DNA of 64,000 nucleotides, from contig FAON01000007.1 in assembly GCA_001485605.1 (NCBI GenBank), positions 180,188 to 244,187 of the forward strand, written 5' to 3'. The notes beneath the pieces were generated by a model. The model saw nothing but the letters and a program-made list of their open reading frames with translations. It ran no database searches and had not been told where the DNA came from. The translations under genes were made by a program, and so were the position numbers. Positions within the stretch are counted from its first letter, which is position 1; every line of letters begins with the position of its first letter. Below are positions 44,640 to 54,874 of this stretch, in pieces. This DNA comes from Candidatus Kryptobacter tengchongensis (lineage in GTDB: Bacteria; Bacteroidota; Ignavibacteria; Kryptoniales; Kryptoniaceae).

Positions 44640-46408
44640 TTTACAAGTTTAAACTCCTTCCTTTGATTTTTCAATTCAAAGTACTTCTTAACTATTTCCC
44701 TTGCAATTGGTGCAGCAACCGCACCACCAAAGCCCGCATTTTCAACTATAATCGCAAAAGCAATTTCAGGATTTTCATATGGGGCAAACCCGATAAACCA
44801 AGCATGATCGTTTCCATGAGGATTTTGTGCAGTTCCCGTCTTTCCAGCAACATTTATACCTTCTACCTTTGCTCCTTTACCTGTCCCAGCAGAACCATTT
44901 ACAACCAGATACATCGCCTCACGGACTATATCAAATGTTTTCTGCGAAACAGGGATTTCCCTGGTATAATATGAAACTTCCTCAATCTTTCCAGTTTTTT
45001 TATTAATAATCTCTTTAACAAGATGCGGTTGATGATATTTACCTGAATTAGCAAGTGCCATCGCATATCCGGCAAGCTGAAGTGGGGTCGCACTTATCTC
45101 ACCCTGCCCAATAGCTAAACTTATAAGATAACCCTTTGTCCATTTATTAACCCCGTAGACCCTGTTAAAATAATCTGTTGATGGTAAAATCCCAGGAAGT
45201 TCTTCAGGCAGATCAACCCCCGTCTTCCTACCAAAACCAAAAAGTTCTCCATACCTTGACCAATCATCAAAATTAACCTTCAACATCAAATTATAAAAAT
45301 AAACATTACACGATACCTCAATCGCCTTCGTTAAATTAACCCATCCATGCCCATGGGATGTATGACATTTAAACACCTTGTTTCCATAAACGAAATAACC
45401 AGGACAATAAACTTTCCAATTAAGATCCACCGCCCCAGTTTCAAGTGCAGTTACTGCAAGTATCATTTTAAATGTTGAACCTGGCGAGTAAAGTCCAGAT
45501 ATAGCTCTATTCAACAGCGGCTTTTGAGGATCAGAATTAAAAGAATTCCATATCTGACTTGGCGTATACCCACTCAAAAGTGTAAGATCATAGTTAGGTT
45601 TGCTAACCATGGCAAGGATTTCACCATTTCTTGGGTCAATCACAACTACTGACCCAGTCTTGTCTTGAAGCAATTGCTCTATAAATTCTTGTAATTCAAT
45701 ATCAATTGTCAAAATCAAATCAGATCCTTCCCCCGGCGGTATATCATTCTTGCCATCATTATATCTTCCAACAAATCTCCCGAGCGCGTCAACCATTATA
45801 AAACGATACCCCTTTTCTCCTTTTATAATGGGCTCGTAACTTTTTTCAAGCCCCGATTGACCGATCTGATCACCGGGTTTATACAAACCTTTATAAATTG
45901 CCAATTGTGAAGATGTAATTTCCTTAACATAACCGAGGATGTGGGATGCAAGCCCAGGAGATTTATAATTTCTCTTATGCTCAATTAAATAATCAACCCC
46001 CCTTAATTCATTTCTGTGTTCCTCAATATAGGCTATTGCTCTGATTGGTGCATCGCGCCGAATTTTAACAGGTGCAAACGGTGATGGAGCAGACGAAATT
46101 TTTTCAAGGATATATTGACGATCAACCTTTAAAATTTTCGTAAGGATGTCAAGATTTCTCAAATCAAATTCATAAGGCGTCAAAGTAACAGTGTATGAGG
46201 GAACATTATCAACAACGATCTTCCCATTTCTATCCAATATCAACCCCCTTATCGGATCATGTTGAATTGTTCGGATGCTATTGCTCTCCGCCTGCCTCTT
46301 ATATTCAATGTCGCGGTAAAGTTGTAACTCATAAAGCTTAACGATAAGGAAAAGAAACACAAGAAAGAGAAAAACTTTCAAAAACTTAACCCTTGATGTC
46401 TCGCTCAT
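44633..46408 (-). CDS. mrdA: penicillin-binding protein 2
   Basis: A 591-residue class B transpeptidase cross-linking peptidoglycan in elongation. An N-terminal membrane helix ([20 protein letters not shown]) is followed by the PBP dimerisation domain ([20 protein letters not shown]). The transpeptidase domain has the three active-site motifs: [10 protein letters not shown] (Ser-x-x-Lys), SCNVYFYNL (Ser-x-Asn) and [12 protein letters not shown] (Lys-Thr-Gly). It overlaps mreD by four bases at its start and rodA at its end. Confidence 0.95.
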   Translation of the reverse strand: MSETSRVKFLKVFLFLVFLFLIVKLYELQLYRDIEYKRQAESNSIRTIQHDPIRGLILDRNGKIVVDNVPSYTVTLTPYEFDLRNLDILTKILKVDRQYILEKISSAPSPFAPVKIRRDAPIRAIAYIEEHRNELRGVDYLIEHKRNYKSPGLASHILGYVKEITSSQLAIYKGLYKPGDQIGQSGLEKSYEPIIKGEKGYRFIMVDALGRFVGRYNDGKNDIPPGEGSDLILTIDIELQEFIEQLLQDKTGSVVVIDPRNGEILAMVSKPNYDLTLLSGYTPSQIWNSFNSDPQKPLLNRAISGLYSPGSTFKMILAVTALETGAVDLNWKVYCPGYFVYGNKVFKCHTSHGHGWVNLTKAIEVSCNVYFYNLMLKVNFDDWSRYGELFGFGRKTGVDLPEELPGILPSTDYFNRVYGVNKWTKGYLISLAIGQGEISATPLQLAGYAMALANSGKYHQPHLVKEIINKKTGKIEEVSYYTREIPVSQKTFDIVREAMYLVVNGSAGTGKGAKVEGINVAGKTGTAQNPHGNDHAWFIGFAPYENPEIAFAIIVENAGFGGAVAAPIAREIVKKYFELKNQRKEFKLVKW

Positions 46409-46896
46409 ATTAACTTCGTCCTTTTTGAAGTTGTGAAAACGGGAATTAAAGATAAAATAGAGGTATAAACTGTTTTCCCAATTATCAGTTTGAAAACCGC
46501 AACGTTATTGAAACTATTTCCAAGAATATCCACAAGAAAATAAACGAAGTTATCCAGAGCAGAGATAAAAACTGTGATTGCTGAAAAACGAAGCGTTTCG
46601 GTATTTATCTCAACCTTTGCGTCACCGTAAAAATATCCAGCAACGAAACCTGCAACTGTTTTTGAAAGAGTTGAAAGCCCAGGGACAAAATCAATCAAGA
46701 AATCTATAAGCAATCCAGAAATAAATCCCGCTACAGTTCCTGGAATTTGTCCATTTTTTAAAGCAACATATACAATGAAAATCGTCATTAGATCTGGGGT
46801 TACACCCTCAATTGCAATCAAAGGTGCAATCACCATTTGAACTATCAAAATTACAATGCCAACGATAAAATATCGGATATATACCATCAAGCGCAA
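46405..46896 (-). CDS. mreD: rod-shape-determining protein MreD
   Basis: A 163-residue, five- to six-helix membrane protein, small and poorly conserved as usual for MreD: VQMVIAPLIAIEGVTPDLMTI at the start, NGQIPGTVAGFISGLLIDFL and VPGLSTLSKTVAGFVAGYF inside. The gene order mreC-mreD-mrdA makes the assignment secure. The longest reading starts with TTG at 46896 (GGAA 8 bases before it). An ATG three codons later has no ribosome site. Confidence 0.92.
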   Translation of the reverse strand: MRLMVYIRYFIVGIVILIVQMVIAPLIAIEGVTPDLMTIFIVYVALKNGQIPGTVAGFISGLLIDFLIDFVPGLSTLSKTVAGFVAGYFYGDAKVEINTETLRFSAITVFISALDNFVYFLVDILGNSFNNVAVFKLIIGKTVYTSILSLIPVFTTSKRTKLI

Positions 46897-46899
46897 TTT

Positions 46900-47736
46900 T
46901 TATTTTCCAAATTCCGATTGTTCAATTTCCTCCCTTTCAAGATCACTTTTATACTTTATAATAAAGACCTCCTCAAGTTTTGTGAAATTAACCGATGGCT
47001 TTACTTTGATAGCCTTAAAAAGACCGGGCACCGAATTGTCAATTTCTACAACCACTCCAATCTCAAATCCAGGCGGGAAAATTGTGCTATATCCCGAAGT
47101 TATCACGACATCTCCTAACTCAACATCCATTGTCTTTGAAACATTCGTCACCGACAGGTATTCTCCACCTTCCCATACGAGAATTCCATCCACCCTTGTT
47201 CTTTGAATTTTCACACTTGCTCTGAAATCTTTATGAAAAAGGATCATAGCCAAGGAATAATTCTTACCAACCCTCATAATTTTTCCAACTACGCCTGATT
47301 CGCACACAACGGGCATATTAACTTCAATCCCATCATCTGACCCAGCGTTTAAAACTATGTAATTGTATGGGCTTATAAGAGTTTTCCCCACAACATCAGC
47401 TGGGATAAACTCATAATTGTTTTGTCTTTCCTTAAAGCCGAGAAGTTTACGCAATCTTATATTTTCAAGCTTCTCCTCACGAAGTTGATTTAACTCATTA
47501 AGCAAAACTATATTTGTTTTTCTCAACTCTTTATTTTCAGCCCTTAGATCACGAAAACTTGGTAAAATGCCCGTGATATACTTTGTAAAGCCAACAAGTT
47601 CAACGGCGATTTGCGTAACAAGATGTGTTTTTGAAGAATTGCCTGAAAAAAGAAGGATCAGAGAAATCAAAACTAATATGGAAAAAGTCAGGTATTCTTT
47701 GAAATTCTGCGTTATTTGGGATAAAATTTTCAGCAT
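46900..47736 (-). CDS. mreC: rod-shape-determining protein MreC
   Basis: A 278-residue periplasmic protein with one N-terminal membrane helix (TFSILVLISLILLF). A coiled-coil stretch (LRAENKELRKTNIVLLNEL, RLRKLLGFKE) follows, then the two six-strand barrels (ADVVGKTLISPYNYIVLNAG, VVCESGVVGKIMRVGK, LGDVVITSGYSTIFPPGFEIG). It activates PBP2. Its start overlaps the mreB stop by one base (TGATG). Confidence 0.95.
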   Translation of the reverse strand: MLKILSQITQNFKEYLTFSILVLISLILLFSGNSSKTHLVTQIAVELVGFTKYITGILPSFRDLRAENKELRKTNIVLLNELNQLREEKLENIRLRKLLGFKERQNNYEFIPADVVGKTLISPYNYIVLNAGSDDGIEVNMPVVCESGVVGKIMRVGKNYSLAMILFHKDFRASVKIQRTRVDGILVWEGGEYLSVTNVSKTMDVELGDVVITSGYSTIFPPGFEIGVVVEIDNSVPGLFKAIKVKPSVNFTKLEEVFIIKYKSDLEREEIEQSEFGK

Positions 47737-48761
47737 CAGTATCTTTGGCTTTTAATTAAAACCTTTGAATATGCATCAAGGTTTTCAAGAACTTTCCCAG
47801 CGCCACGAACAACAGCTGTAAGTGGATCTTCAGCAACATGAACAGGCAATCCTGTTTCCATTCTAATCCTTTCGTCAAGACCCTTAAGCAACGAGCCACC
47901 CCCAGTAAGCATTATACCACGGTCAAGTATATCAGCTGCAAGCTCGGGTGGAGTTCTTTCAAGAGCAAGCTTTATAGCATCAATTATAGCAATTATTGGC
48001 TCATTCAAAGCCTCCCGAATTTCAACGGAGCTCACTTCAACAATTTTTGGAATTCCGGTCACAAGATCCCTGCCCTTCACCTGAATAGTTACTTCCTCTT
48101 CAAGTGGCATTGCTGAACCAACTTCACATTTTATATCTTCCGCAGTTCTCTCACCTATCAAAACATTATACGATTTCTTGAAAAGCTGAATTATTGCGTT
48201 CGTCATCTCATCACCCGCAATCCTTATTGATTCTTGAGTGACGATCCCAGACAACGCTATAACAGCAATCTCCGTCGTTCCTCCACCAATGTCAATTATC
48301 ATATTTCCATACGGCTCTGTAACATCAATCCCGATCCCAATTGCAGCAGCCATTGGCTCGGGGATAAGATGAACCTCTTTAGCTCCTGCATGTTCAGCAG
48401 AATCACGAACAGCTCTTTTTTCCACTTCTGTAACACCACTTGGAACACTTATCACCACTCTTCTACTTGGGAACCAATTTACATGGATTTTTTTGATGAA
48501 CTCTCTTAACATACCTTCCGCCATCTCAAAGTCAGCTATAACCCCATCCTTCAAAGGTCTTATCGTTTGAAGGTCCTTGTGCGTTCTACCAAGCATCTCT
48601 TTCGCTTCTTTCCCAATTGCAACAATTTTGCGGGTGCTTCTATCGTATGTAACAATTGATGGTTCATTAAGGACAATCCCTTTCCCCTTCATCCAAATAA
48701 GCGTGTTCGCAGTTCCAAGATCAATTGCTATATCAGCTGTAAACAAATTAAAAATTCCCAT
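47736..48761 (-). CDS. mreB: actin-like rod-shape protein MreB
   Basis: A 341-residue bacterial actin that positions the elongation machinery. Nucleotide-binding motifs are complete: ADIAIDLGTANTLIW (phosphate 1), VISVPSGVTEVEKRAVRDSA, MIIDIGGGTTEIAVIAL (phosphate 2) and IMLTGGGSLLKGLDERI (adenosine). The length is normal. It follows purH with 20 bases between, so cell-shape genes and the end of purine synthesis appear to share a transcript. Confidence 0.97.
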   Translation of the reverse strand: MGIFNLFTADIAIDLGTANTLIWMKGKGIVLNEPSIVTYDRSTRKIVAIGKEAKEMLGRTHKDLQTIRPLKDGVIADFEMAEGMLREFIKKIHVNWFPSRRVVISVPSGVTEVEKRAVRDSAEHAGAKEVHLIPEPMAAAIGIGIDVTEPYGNMIIDIGGGTTEIAVIALSGIVTQESIRIAGDEMTNAIIQLFKKSYNVLIGERTAEDIKCEVGSAMPLEEEVTIQVKGRDLVTGIPKIVEVSSVEIREALNEPIIAIIDAIKLALERTPPELAADILDRGIMLTGGGSLLKGLDERIRMETGLPVHVAEDPLTAVVRGAGKVLENLDAYSKVLIKSQRY

Positions 48762-48781
48762 TTTCCCTATGTTTTAATTTT

Positions 48782-50320
48782 TTAATGTTTAAAATGTCTT
48801 ATTCCTGTAAAAACCATGGCAATGTTATATTCATCTGCTGTTTTTATGATTTCATCATCCTTTATTGAGCCACCAGGTTGAATCACTGCGGTTGCCCCTG
48901 CTTTTATCGCCTCAATTAATCCATCTGGAAAAGGGAAAAAAGCATCAGACGCCACAACACTACCCCTTAGGTCGTGCCCCATTTCTCTTGCTTTCATAAT
49001 CGCAACTTTTGAAGCATCAACCCTTGACATTTGCCCTGCACCAATTCCAAGAGTTCTGTCTTTCTTTGCATAAACAATCGCATTTGACTTAACATGTTTT
49101 ACAACTTTCCATGCAAATATCAACGCCTCCATTTCATCAACCGTCGGTTTCCTTCTCGTTACAACTCTCAAATTCATTGGCTCAAGATCAATTGAATCAA
49201 ACTCTTGAACAAGAACGCCACCTATAACCCTCTTAAAATCAAGCCCTACCTTTTTTAAGTTGATATCCTTATACCTTATCAATCTTCTATTTTTCTTCCG
49301 CGTCAAAAAGTTTAAAACATCCGGCGGAAACTCAGGAGCGATTATAACCTCAGTGAAAATTTCATCAATTGCCATAGCTGTTTTCAAATCAATTGGACGA
49401 TTAAAAGCAATTATCCCACCAAATGGCGAAACTGTATCTGTTGCAAATGCTTTTTTAAAAGCCTCAAGAACCGATTTATCATCAACCCCAACTCCACATG
49501 GATTCGTGTGCTTTACAATCGCACATGCAGGTTTGTCAAACTCAATAACAAGTTCAGTCGCAGAACTTATGTCAAGTATATTGTTATAGGAAAGTTCTTT
49601 CCCGTGAAGATGCTCAAAATAATTGAAAAAGTCACCATAAAGCGCGGACCTTTGATGTGGATTTTCGCCATAGCGTAAATTTTTAACTTTGCCCAAACTT
49701 AGATGAAAAATCTCTGGCAAAACATCCTCAGTTAACTGGGATGCGAAAAAGTTAGCAATAGTTGCATCATAATTTGATGTGTGCTTGAAAGCTTCAACGG
49801 CAAGCATGATACGTGTCTTTTCAGAAAGTTCTCCCCCGCTTGATTTAAGCTCTTTGATTACCTGTTCATATCTTTGCGGATTTACAACGACAGCGACATA
49901 TTTATAATTTTTTGCACCTGCCCTTAAAAGTGAAACACCACCTACATCAATTTGCTCAATTACCTCCTCAATCGTGAAATTTCCTCTCTTGATCACATCT
50001 GAAAACGGATAAAGGTTCACAACGACAAGGTCAATTGGGGTTATATCAAAACTTTTCAATTGTTCTTCATGCCTTGGATTACCCCTCAAAGCAAGTATTC
50101 CGGCAAGAATTTTTGGGTGTAAAGTTTTAACCCTACCATTGAGTATTTCAGGAAAACCTGTTATCTCTTCAACCCGTTTAGATTTAATTCCATTTTGCAC
50201 AAGAACATTATAAGTTCCACCAGTTGAAATTATCTCTATATCAAGCTCTTGCAATTCCCGTGCAAATTCAACTATTCCAGTTTTATCATATACGCTGATA
50301 AGAGCTGTTTTAATTTTCAT
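48782..50320 (-). CDS. purH: bifunctional AICAR transformylase / IMP cyclohydrolase
   Basis: A 512-residue enzyme for the last two steps to IMP. The N-terminal MGS-like cyclohydrolase ([48 protein letters not shown]) is followed by the transformylase domain ([28 protein letters not shown] with the Lys-His pair, [39 protein letters not shown]). The start lies inside the end of purN (11-base overlap). Confidence 0.97.
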   Translation of the reverse strand: MKIKTALISVYDKTGIVEFARELQELDIEIISTGGTYNVLVQNGIKSKRVEEITGFPEILNGRVKTLHPKILAGILALRGNPRHEEQLKSFDITPIDLVVVNLYPFSDVIKRGNFTIEEVIEQIDVGGVSLLRAGAKNYKYVAVVVNPQRYEQVIKELKSSGGELSEKTRIMLAVEAFKHTSNYDATIANFFASQLTEDVLPEIFHLSLGKVKNLRYGENPHQRSALYGDFFNYFEHLHGKELSYNNILDISSATELVIEFDKPACAIVKHTNPCGVGVDDKSVLEAFKKAFATDTVSPFGGIIAFNRPIDLKTAMAIDEIFTEVIIAPEFPPDVLNFLTRKKNRRLIRYKDINLKKVGLDFKRVIGGVLVQEFDSIDLEPMNLRVVTRRKPTVDEMEALIFAWKVVKHVKSNAIVYAKKDRTLGIGAGQMSRVDASKVAIMKAREMGHDLRGSVVASDAFFPFPDGLIEAIKAGATAVIQPGGSIKDDEIIKTADEYNIAMVFTGIRHFKH

Positions 50321-50933
50321 CTTTTATAAAAACTTTTCTTCCAGATATAACTACTCTACCTTCAACAAAAAGTTCAATCGCTTGTGGGTAAATTTCATGT
50401 TCAACTTTCAAAACTCTTTCAGCAAGGCTCTCGGGCGTATCATCGTCTCTGACCTCAACCACTCTCTGCATAACTATTGGACCATGGTCATACTCTTCAT
50501 CAACAATATGCACAGTTACACCCGTTACCTTAACACCGTAATCAATCACCGCCTTGTGAACATTAATCCCATACATTCCAGGTCCTCCGAAGGCGGGCAA
50601 AAGTGCAGGGTGTATGTTTAGAATTCTATTTTGATATTCACGAACTATTTCCGGTGGAATTTTCTTCATATACCCAGCTAAAACAATAAGTTCAATGTTT
50701 CTTGTTTTAAGCTCATGAAGGAGTTTTTGAATATACTCTTCATCGGATGCAAATTGTCTTCTGCTTATGTGAAGGGCATCAATTCCATTTGCCCTTGCGA
50801 TTTCAAGAGCACCTGCATTAGAGTTATTGCTTATCACAAGTGCAACCTTCGCATTTAATCTTCCTTCCTTTATGGCATTGATGATCGCCATAAGATTTGA
50901 GCCACGCCCGGAGGCGAAAACAGCGATGTTCAT
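50310..50933 (-). CDS. purN: phosphoribosylglycinamide formyltransferase
   Basis: A 207-residue enzyme transferring a formyl group to GAR in purine synthesis. Motifs: VFASGRGSNLMAIINAIKEG with the phosphate loop, LVISNNSNAGALEIARANG, ELIVLAGYMKKIPPEIV, RILNIHPALLPAFGG with the catalytic Asn/His, and VTVHIVDEEYDHGPIVMQ with the catalytic Asp. First gene of the purN-purH-mreBCD-mrdA-rodA unit. No clear Shine-Dalgarno is seen. Confidence 0.96.
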   Translation of the reverse strand: MNIAVFASGRGSNLMAIINAIKEGRLNAKVALVISNNSNAGALEIARANGIDALHISRRQFASDEEYIQKLLHELKTRNIELIVLAGYMKKIPPEIVREYQNRILNIHPALLPAFGGPGMYGINVHKAVIDYGVKVTGVTVHIVDEEYDHGPIVMQRVVEVRDDDTPESLAERVLKVEHEIYPQAIELFVEGRVVISGRKVFIKDEN

Positions 50934-50962
50934 TGATTACAGCACATTTCGTTTTCCGATTA

Positions 50963-50991
50963 AATTTAATACTTGATTTATAAATTATCAA
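50963..50991 (-). promoter_or_regulatory. candidate promoter of the purN-mre-rodA unit
   Basis: On the minus strand, TTGATA (50991-50986), 17-base spacer, TAAATT (50968-50963), about 30 bases before the purN start. Confidence 0.45.
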
Positions 50992-51064
50992 ATCCACTGA
51001 AAGAATGTTAAAAAAATTTCAGTGCAAACAGATTACACTTTGTTAAATCTCAATTAAAACAAAA

Positions 51065-51089
51065 AAGCCCCGACTTGATGTCGGGGCTT
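51065..51089 (-). terminator. terminator of groES-groEL
   Basis: A 10-bp perfect stem, AAGCCCCGAC 51065-51074 with GTCGGGGCTT 51080-51089, 5-base loop, is followed on the minus strand by TTTTGTTTT. Confidence 0.92.
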
Positions 51090-51113
51090 CAATCTTAACT
51101 TTTTAATCTCCCA

Positions 51114-52775
<1,662 letters not shown>

Positions 52776-53072
52776 TTACTCAATTATTGCAAGAATATCA
52801 CTTTCCCTCATAATTAAATACTCTTCTCCATCAATTGAAATTTCAGTCCCAGCATATTTACCATATAAAACCTTATCTCCAACTTTTACCTCCATCGGGA
52901 TTTTTTTCCCATCATCGGTAATCCTCCCAGGTCCAACTGCGATTACTTCCCCCTGTTGAGGTCGTTCTTTTGCAGTATCTGGAATGACAAGACCACTTTT
53001 TGTAACCTCTTCCGCTGGTAACGGCTTTACAACAACCCTATCAGATAAAGGACGGATATTTACTTTTGCCAT
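52776..53072 (-). CDS. groES: co-chaperonin GroES
   Basis: A 98-residue lid protein for GroEL. I set the start at 53072 ([17 protein letters not shown]) because GGGAGG lies 8 bases upstream and this matches the normal N-terminus; a longer in-frame reading from 53117 would run into the CIRCE element region. The mobile loop ([17 protein letters not shown]) and the [13 protein letters not shown] strand are complete. Confidence 0.97.
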   Translation of the reverse strand: MAKVNIRPLSDRVVVKPLPAEEVTKSGLVIPDTAKERPQQGEVIAVGPGRITDDGKKIPMEVKVGDKVLYGKYAGTEISIDGEEYLIMRESDILAIIE

Positions 53073-53103
53073 AAAATCTACCTCCCAAAGTTTTTTATTT
53101 TTA

Positions 53104-53130
53104 TTAGCACTTAACACTTATGGTTGCTAA
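53104..53130 (-). promoter_or_regulatory. CIRCE-like operator (HrcA site)
   Basis: Half-sites TTAGCACTT (53104-53112) and GGTTGCTAA (53122-53130) are separated by exactly 9 bases, as in the consensus TTAGCACTC-N9-GAGTGCTAA. The outer six bases of each arm pair perfectly. The element covers the region just after the predicted groES start site, where HrcA would block transcription. Confidence 0.85.
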
Positions 53131-53141
53131 ACGCAATTATA

Positions 53142-53170
53142 AATATAATGTTTAAAACAATTCATGTCAA
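53142..53170 (-). promoter_or_regulatory. groESL promoter
   Basis: On the minus strand, -35 TTGACA (53170-53165), 17-base spacer, -10 TATATT (53147-53142). The predicted start is near 53135, directly in front of the CIRCE-like element. A TATAAT at 53141-53136 is an alternative -10 but gives a 23-base spacer. Confidence 0.75.
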
Positions 53171-53266
53171 GTGACAGATTGACACCTATTTATAGTTCCC
53201 CCTTTGAAAATCAATAAAGATCAAAATAATCAAAACACATATTTATGTAATTTTGTCAGCGATCTT

Positions 53267-53701
53267 CTAAATTTTAAACTCACCGTTCAAAAGCTCCTTT
53301 AAGGTTTTCTCGGAAAGCATCTGCTTTATTTCTTCACGAATGTTTTTCCAATACTCATGAACAGGGCATGGCTTTTTATCAGAGCAATTGGGAAGCCCAA
53401 GCACACAGCCCTTCAAAAGATCTTCACCTTCAAGCGCAACAACAATATCAAACAATTTTATCTTTTCAGGAGCTTTTTTCAAGATAAATCCGCCATCTCT
53501 TCCACGTTTAGAGTGTATTATTTCAGCTTTTACGAGTTTTTGAATAACCTTAGCAAGAAAATGATAAGGAACTTTTAAATCTTTTGCGATATCCCTTGTA
53601 GTTAAACACCTTTTTAAATTTTTCTTCTGAACTTGTTTTAAGGCAATATAAAGAACCGCCCTTATGCCGTATTCAGCGGTCTTGCTAAGCAATGCGGACA
53701 T
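53267..53701 (-). CDS. Rrf2-family transcriptional regulator, probably Fe-S
   Basis: A 144-residue winged-helix regulator: KTAEYGIRAVLYIAL, the recognition region TTRDIAKDLKVPYHFLAKVI, and KRGRDGGFILKKAPEKI in the wing. Three cysteines in GCVLGLPNCSDKKPCPVHEYW (pattern C-x6-C-x5-C) match the cluster-binding loop of NsrR/IscR-type members, so it may sense nitric oxide, redox state or Fe-S supply. It stands alone, upstream of the tRNA-Ala gene on the opposite strand. Targets cannot be read from context. Confidence 0.9.
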   Translation of the reverse strand: MSALLSKTAEYGIRAVLYIALKQVQKKNLKRCLTTRDIAKDLKVPYHFLAKVIQKLVKAEIIHSKRGRDGGFILKKAPEKIKLFDIVVALEGEDLLKGCVLGLPNCSDKKPCPVHEYWKNIREEIKQMLSEKTLKELLNGEFKI

Positions 53702-53749
53702 TTCATGTTTTTTTCAAAATTTAAAATTAAAATTTTACATTTCAAAAAT

Positions 53750-53778
53750 TTGCAAAAATTAAATTTATCCATTAAATT
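53750..53778 (+). promoter_or_regulatory. candidate promoter of tRNA-Ala
   Basis: TTGCAA (53750-53755), 17-base spacer, TAAATT (53773-53778), about 20 bases before the tRNA. The region is AT-rich, so confidence is limited. Confidence 0.4.
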
Positions 53779-53798
53779 AATGTTGAGTTTTTCCATAT

Positions 53799-53871
53799 GG
53801 GGCCGTAGCTCAGCTGGGAGAGCGCCACAATGGCATTGTGGAGGTCACGGGTTCGAATCCCGTCGGCTCCA
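53799..53871 (+). tRNA. tRNA-Ala (anticodon GGC)
   Basis: A 73-base cloverleaf. The acceptor GGGGCCG pairs with CGGCTCC and includes the G3-U70 pair that marks alanine tRNAs. The D-stem is GCTC/GAGC, the anticodon stem CCACA/TGTGG carries loop ATGGCAT (anticodon GGC), the T-stem is ACGGG/CCCGT, and the discriminator is A. CCA is not encoded. Confidence 0.97.
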
Positions 53872-53950
53872 CTTCATCTTTAATAAATCCAACTTGAAAA
53901 TTTTGCTCCATTCCGTTAATTTATTATAAAAATAAAAAATAGGGTTTGAT

Positions 53951-54874
53951 ATGGATATGCCAAGAGCAAAATGGAAAATATATCCAGCTAATGATGAATT
54001 ACCAGATGATGTTAAAAATCTCGCAAAACAAATTGAAAATGATGGAGGCACCGTTTTAACAATTTACCAGGAACCATATGGAAAAAATTGGCAAATTTTC
54101 GCGCTCCTTCCACTTGAAAAAGTAAAACCAACACCATTCCAAAGAGATCTATCATCCTCACATGTGAAAAGACTTCAAGAGGTAATTGAACAGGTCAAAA
54201 GATTCATAGATCCAATCGTTGCAGTAAGATATGGCGACGGTGAATATTGGACACCAAATGGGAACCACAGAAGAGAAGCTCTACTTCAACTTGGAGCAAA
54301 GGAAATACCAGCAATTATAATCCCCGATATGTCAGTTGCATTCCACATCCTATCTCTTAACACAGAAAAAGCACACAACCTCAAGGAGAAAGCACTTGAA
54401 GTTATAAGAATGTATAGAGGCTTGCTTGAGACAAACGGGAAAATTTCTGAGATGGATTACGCTTTCCAATTTGAAGAGGCTTATCTTATAACACTTGGTT
54501 TAATTTATGAAAAACATCTTAAATTCAGCGGTTCAGCTTATGTACCGATACTCAAAAAAGTTGACAACTTCATTGATGCACCACTTCCAGAAGCTCTGAG
54601 CGAGAGAGAAAAAAGAGCGGATCTTCTTAAAGAAGTTGATGATGTAATTGAACCCATTGTACACAGCTTAAGAGAAAGAGGTATAAATCACCCATTCCTA
54701 AAACAAGCAGTTGTTTCAAAAGTTAATCCGATCAAAAGAAAACGAATTGCAACAGTTGAATACAATGATTTGTTCAAACAGATGAAGAAAGCACTTGAAA
54801 AACTTGATCCATCTACGATAACCATGGAGGAACTCATTGCTCTTGCTTCTGAAATGAGCGGATGGACTGATTAA
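53951..54874 (+). CDS. ParB/sulfiredoxin-fold domain protein
   Basis: A 307-residue protein. Residues about 50-135 form a ParB N-terminal-like domain: LLPLEKVKPTPFQRDLS opening it and the nucleotide-binding-type motif TPNGNHRREALLQLGAKEIP (family pattern G-H-R-R). The rest is helical without a recognised DNA-binding HTH (KALEVIRMYRGLLETNGKI, FQFEEAYLITLGLIYEKHL). It has no ParA partner and no parS site that I could see, so it is unlikely to be the chromosome-partition ParB. It ends tail-to-tail with the LonC-like gene, the two stop codons overlapping within TTAA at 54871-54874. Confidence 0.72.
   Translation: MDMPRAKWKIYPANDELPDDVKNLAKQIENDGGTVLTIYQEPYGKNWQIFALLPLEKVKPTPFQRDLSSSHVKRLQEVIEQVKRFIDPIVAVRYGDGEYWTPNGNHRREALLQLGAKEIPAIIIPDMSVAFHILSLNTEKAHNLKEKALEVIRMYRGLLETNGKISEMDYAFQFEEAYLITLGLIYEKHLKFSGSAYVPILKKVDNFIDAPLPEALSEREKRADLLKEVDDVIEPIVHSLRERGINHPFLKQAVVSKVNPIKRKRIATVEYNDLFKQMKKALEKLDPSTITMEELIALASEMSGWTD

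Noticed and set aside
53702..54000. Integrated element using tRNA-Ala as attachment site
   Set aside because: No integrase in the window, and no direct repeat of the tRNA 3' end was seen.
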